The position numbers and the translations under genes are program-made. Below, in pieces: positions 63,301-64,000 of a stretch of 64,000 bases of DNA (its first letter is position 1; every line of letters starts with the position of its first letter). Origin of the DNA: Pseudomonas koreensis (lineage in GTDB: Bacteria; Pseudomonadota; Gammaproteobacteria; Pseudomonadales; Pseudomonadaceae); contig NZ_JAAQYM010000005.1 in assembly GCF_012986595.1 (NCBI RefSeq), positions 496,001-560,000 on the forward strand, given 5' to 3'. Under the pieces are notes generated by a model that made no database searches, was not told the DNA's origin, and saw only the letters and a list, made by a program, of their open reading frames with translations.

Positions 63301-64000
63301 TCAGTGAGTCGACCCGCAGCGGCGACACCCGGCTGCTCGGCGTGACGCCGGATAAACGCCAGGCCTGGTTATTCGAACCCGCCAGCGGTGAACTGAAAAC
63401 CCAGGCATTCATTGATGCTTCCTTGCTGGCCGACGCGTTCGGCGACGGCAGCCAATTGCTGCATGCGCAGGTGTTGCCGGCGTCGCAGCAACCCTGGGAG
63501 GAATGGCGGTTTGCCGACGTGAGCCTCAACGGCGCCGAGTTGCGCGGCGTCACGGTCGACGGGGTGATATTGGCGTTGCCGTTTGGGGAAAGCGAACGGA
63601 TCACTGGCGTCAACCATGCCTGGGTGGTCAAGCAGGGCGAGCACCTGGTCCAGGGACTGCAGTTGTTGCTGGAGACGGACGAGCACGAAGCGTTTATCTC
63701 GGTGGAATCCGGGCCGGGTCGCCTGCAATGGTACGACGTGCAGAACGCGCGGCTGATCGAGGTCGCCGAGCAAGACTTGCCCCCAGCGTTCAACTTGTTG
63801 GGTACACGGCTTCAGGAGCAGGTCTTGCTGCATGACCGTCGCGCGGGGTTTGTGCATGCCTTGCCCAAGGCGCGACGCATCGGCCCTTTCGATTATCTGC
63901 AGAGAAAAGCCCGGGTGCTGGTGGTCGAGGGGCAGAAACAAATAGCTGATTTGACCCCGCTGCTGCCCGACGGTGTCGATACGTTGATCCTGCGGCTGGG
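57303..64000 (+). CDS. Giant lymphostatin / large-clostridial-toxin-like protein (3' end outside window)
   Basis: 2232 residues are visible with the frame still open at 64000. Residues ~1-95 are helical, as in the membrane-localisation region of clostridial toxins. Residues ~119-560 form a GT44-type glucosyltransferase: K-N-L-H-F-V-W-L-G-G with Trp125, A-A-S-D-V-V-R with Asp294 and Arg297, and G-G-L-Y-A-D-V-D-N-L-P with Tyr308, Asp310 and Asp312. Around 840-960 is a YopT/C58-like set: Cys848 (G-R-C-Y-P-L), His935 (D-N-H-A-M-L) and Asp954 (F-Y-D-P-N-F-G). Residues ~1230-1329 are hydrophobic and Ala/Gly-rich, like a pore-forming insertion region. The rest is beta-rich with no family I recognise. 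No N-terminal signal peptide. The order GT-C58-hydrophobic matches lymphostatin (LifA/Efa1) more than TcdB. Probable host-cell glycosylating toxin; target unknown. Confidence 0.8.
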   Translation, partial: MQSTEQGSKHFVKFVDLFKLKDLEDALSSHKGNDVYEAVLRYYFACVGKLSSPQLIEPVALLKQTLELLLGDIRVRRASDQQSPVAPNLAQIRDRVEDFETRLRFGIEQINTAPSAVPKNLHFVWLGGGMGAIQHDYLNVWRQVLAGQGYTLNLWYDSDALLAYQTNKVIVEAAKADALRKTDGGPVTEDQLATLYEARAIVLKQQMFAHINAAVAQGQAADEARIDLLSRAYGQDAEALEILRQNNRDSLLALHGGDLHLRDLADASQPLQSRLEHIYQREIRLRGNLAAASDVVRAEVLFSEGGLYADVDNLPPLAPKLGDTDISAWGSDARRGALQLLLNHNPAWMPGRVAIRSRYRDYAERIPPASRGALEAFAKSAPPLGQVFLPPAQALARPHELRAVKESASLSNAFLLAHPDAAMLGAVIERMRFNYEVLDEVTRLSVQRNIAPTDFDKIKPLAREVLERTYGPFSQLSEEEEINADFLAAATAGYFSDGIRLQSEFTIYLTGPAAMRSGMADYERQHLTPDGARMAREELPIAPVAMVNRATEEELDHSWKDNATDPQAWLANEQARWQAGQYPTRYQGDLEQLLMPPAIEFDAGWPVIEGRPVLLTDLLQRLADELGEPFVQAMRRSHDGIVRFDKPLPLSFDDRQAIRAQPAQMFPPASQSDPQTQRIGIDELLGRMAKGTFHLDQVSPLQRLTLGLLLGAQALDNRSFDLLVEDLDNLANSVGELGASNRYAVIERQMYKRRTPAFMAGIASVSDEPLQLAGSALALKEAALVQAHTAYQWGRHVAQIRQLATLEHREKVQDRVEQVLAQFEASTVKLVPQDLLLQSQGEALGGRCYPLALVMSAALSKGESASRRLRERFFLAALEPGQNDSRAFLEALEQLRDVPLKDVGKALGRVGLAQVSATLERYPDTCTLMLNSDNHAMLLAKTVDAGRTTFHFYDPNFGLFEFAHATMFEQALKHFFLTQGMAGYYAAYGTASAPEFDLIEVRGQDVAGLSVSAGFQVAQLLAADALPQLPSPRPIRRRLTSAHGQSLIDNAHLGRCLLELDSRWWGQQIAHVTTQLQDLHDSPKALVPVFDTLQVLPDGRYQMSLFDPASGDFVTQVISDEHRLLRIRNWLSEQFSTLARKPAGMGRLADPMEVASVHTLNAGFSIQALMNALRNREGSDRTLTLSVRLHAYVNYAQLAHGTVIDALGVAKLVKTALSEEKAIARTCAPVVGEALGHVANEGVGAVLGLANVGFDIYQLATAQDEVEKAQAGTQLAFDAGGLALTGAGLAAAAGGAATAAAVLGGVGAVFGGLAVGVAALAQGFANIARDAQAVGLFFDGLQHGAYGVGYRYDKALQAWVVQPSSLCIDTLDLPGGQLLLKSPKLFRLRDHFGVPGYDPKTANAIDIAEQLGLPERIQRVLPVGQPIVLPCMPQTCYGYEYKALPFASLRHDKGFDIARRLEKKDRAGNWQFLFSFYSFPSHYIVHRLFPSCQPTVIKVLLDGSDRELVVPRLPQEWQGNVTYALTGAGGTCRLSLSPGVKVRLLAPPQTACRWVLTANWVRAQEVRFLKNGNLMLGAIELSFSGSGRSELFIRLDGQRLMRVDRDTQTLILLEDTAPTGLDEAALLEHYKALTRAHRLSLAYTPVHRYLIPFESAQKPRYTTAWYDAAEDRFVYVRNEQVKGDKALLGTVSDGFAYFYEPAGFLVWQVDAVSGLLRHVYRLLQMPGTGKVSRVEADTDGVIHVVQEYTGAGQGPRQFNFLIHSGQLLLSSATHDINRELSTRLFADETLTDWDQALGSYHRQSPAPSQDGATTVDWEPAAYVSVSWKFAPDSRDMVWVRERDRLLIHPVPRPKRARGWADSIKNLNDLMLLTLAPDSDVFMIYDRLAQRLCRLARTLSDGRSDWSHKWVQPAGLRELLPVGSGYVALTESALFFNLNAQGDIQFGGLTEKWLHGRRQWWLALDAVAAQYPVEHFAVCGLRNEQGNPHLAAWYVDQRLLLSESTRSGDTRLLGVTPDKRQAWLFEPASGELKTQAFIDASLLADAFGDGSQLLHAQVLPASQQPWEEWRFADVSLNGAELRGVTVDGVILALPFGESERITGVNHAWVVKQGEHLVQGLQLLLETDEHEAFISVESGPGRLQWYDVQNARLIEVAEQDLPPAFNLLGTRLQEQVLLHDRRAGFVHALPKARRIGPFDYLQRKARVLVVEGQKQIADLTPLLPDGVDTLILRL

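Overview
The window is a GC-rich chromosomal segment that looks like a fluorescent-group Pseudomonas. The evidence is a braCDEFG-type transporter, the urt/ure urea loci with an acetyltransferase inside the urease operon, an oprC copper receptor, the gene order cobK-cbiD-cobL / cobG-cobH-cobI-cobJ, and three families of intergenic inverted repeats (REP doublets) between many genes. No rRNA, tRNA, CRISPR array, insertion sequence or prophage was seen.

Layout. 1-683: end of a FAD-dependent oxidoreductase. 1052-6229: branched-chain amino acid ABC transporter. 6230-7068: long non-coding stretch with a cluster of DnaA-box sequences. 7069-10192: YdfG-type dehydrogenase, CDF cation transporter, AGE-family epimerase. 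10376-12785 (minus): nickel/urease maturation operon ureE-ureF-ureG-hupE. 13032-26704: mixed housekeeping and accessory genes (TetR regulator, a secreted repeat protein, AsmA, ferritin-like protein, LysR/azoreductase pair, signal-less lipase, EamA/AraC pair, PsiF, AI-2E family permease, Hsp70-like YegD, CbpA-CbpM). 26817-27944: histidine kinase. 28101-38468 (minus): urea ABC transporter urtABCDE followed by ureD, ureA, two acetyltransferases, ureB and ureC. 38791-43765 (minus): TonB receptor plus ABC transporter with a candidate Zur box. 43916-49023 (minus): copper-handling cluster. 49349-56856: aerobic cobalamin (corrin ring) genes as two divergent operons. 57303-64000: the first 2232 residues of a giant toxin that runs off the window.

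How it fits together. Urea is imported by UrtABCDE and hydrolysed by UreABC. UreDEFG and HupE supply and insert nickel. Both the urt and ureE transcription units have well-formed sigma-54 type -24/-12 elements, which suggests shared nitrogen control. Metal handling is a second theme: nickel (HupE, UreE), a probable zinc-regulated TonB/ABC system, copper (OprC, PCuAC, DUF2946, PepSY protein) and cobalt (corrin synthesis).

The most unusual item is the protein beginning at 57303. It combines a glucosyltransferase domain, with catalytic residues at the spacing of the large clostridial toxins, with a downstream YopT-like (C58) Cys/His/Asp constellation and a strongly hydrophobic segment. This is the domain order associated with lymphostatin (LifA/Efa1) and relatives. 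It follows the corrin genes after an AT-richer gap.
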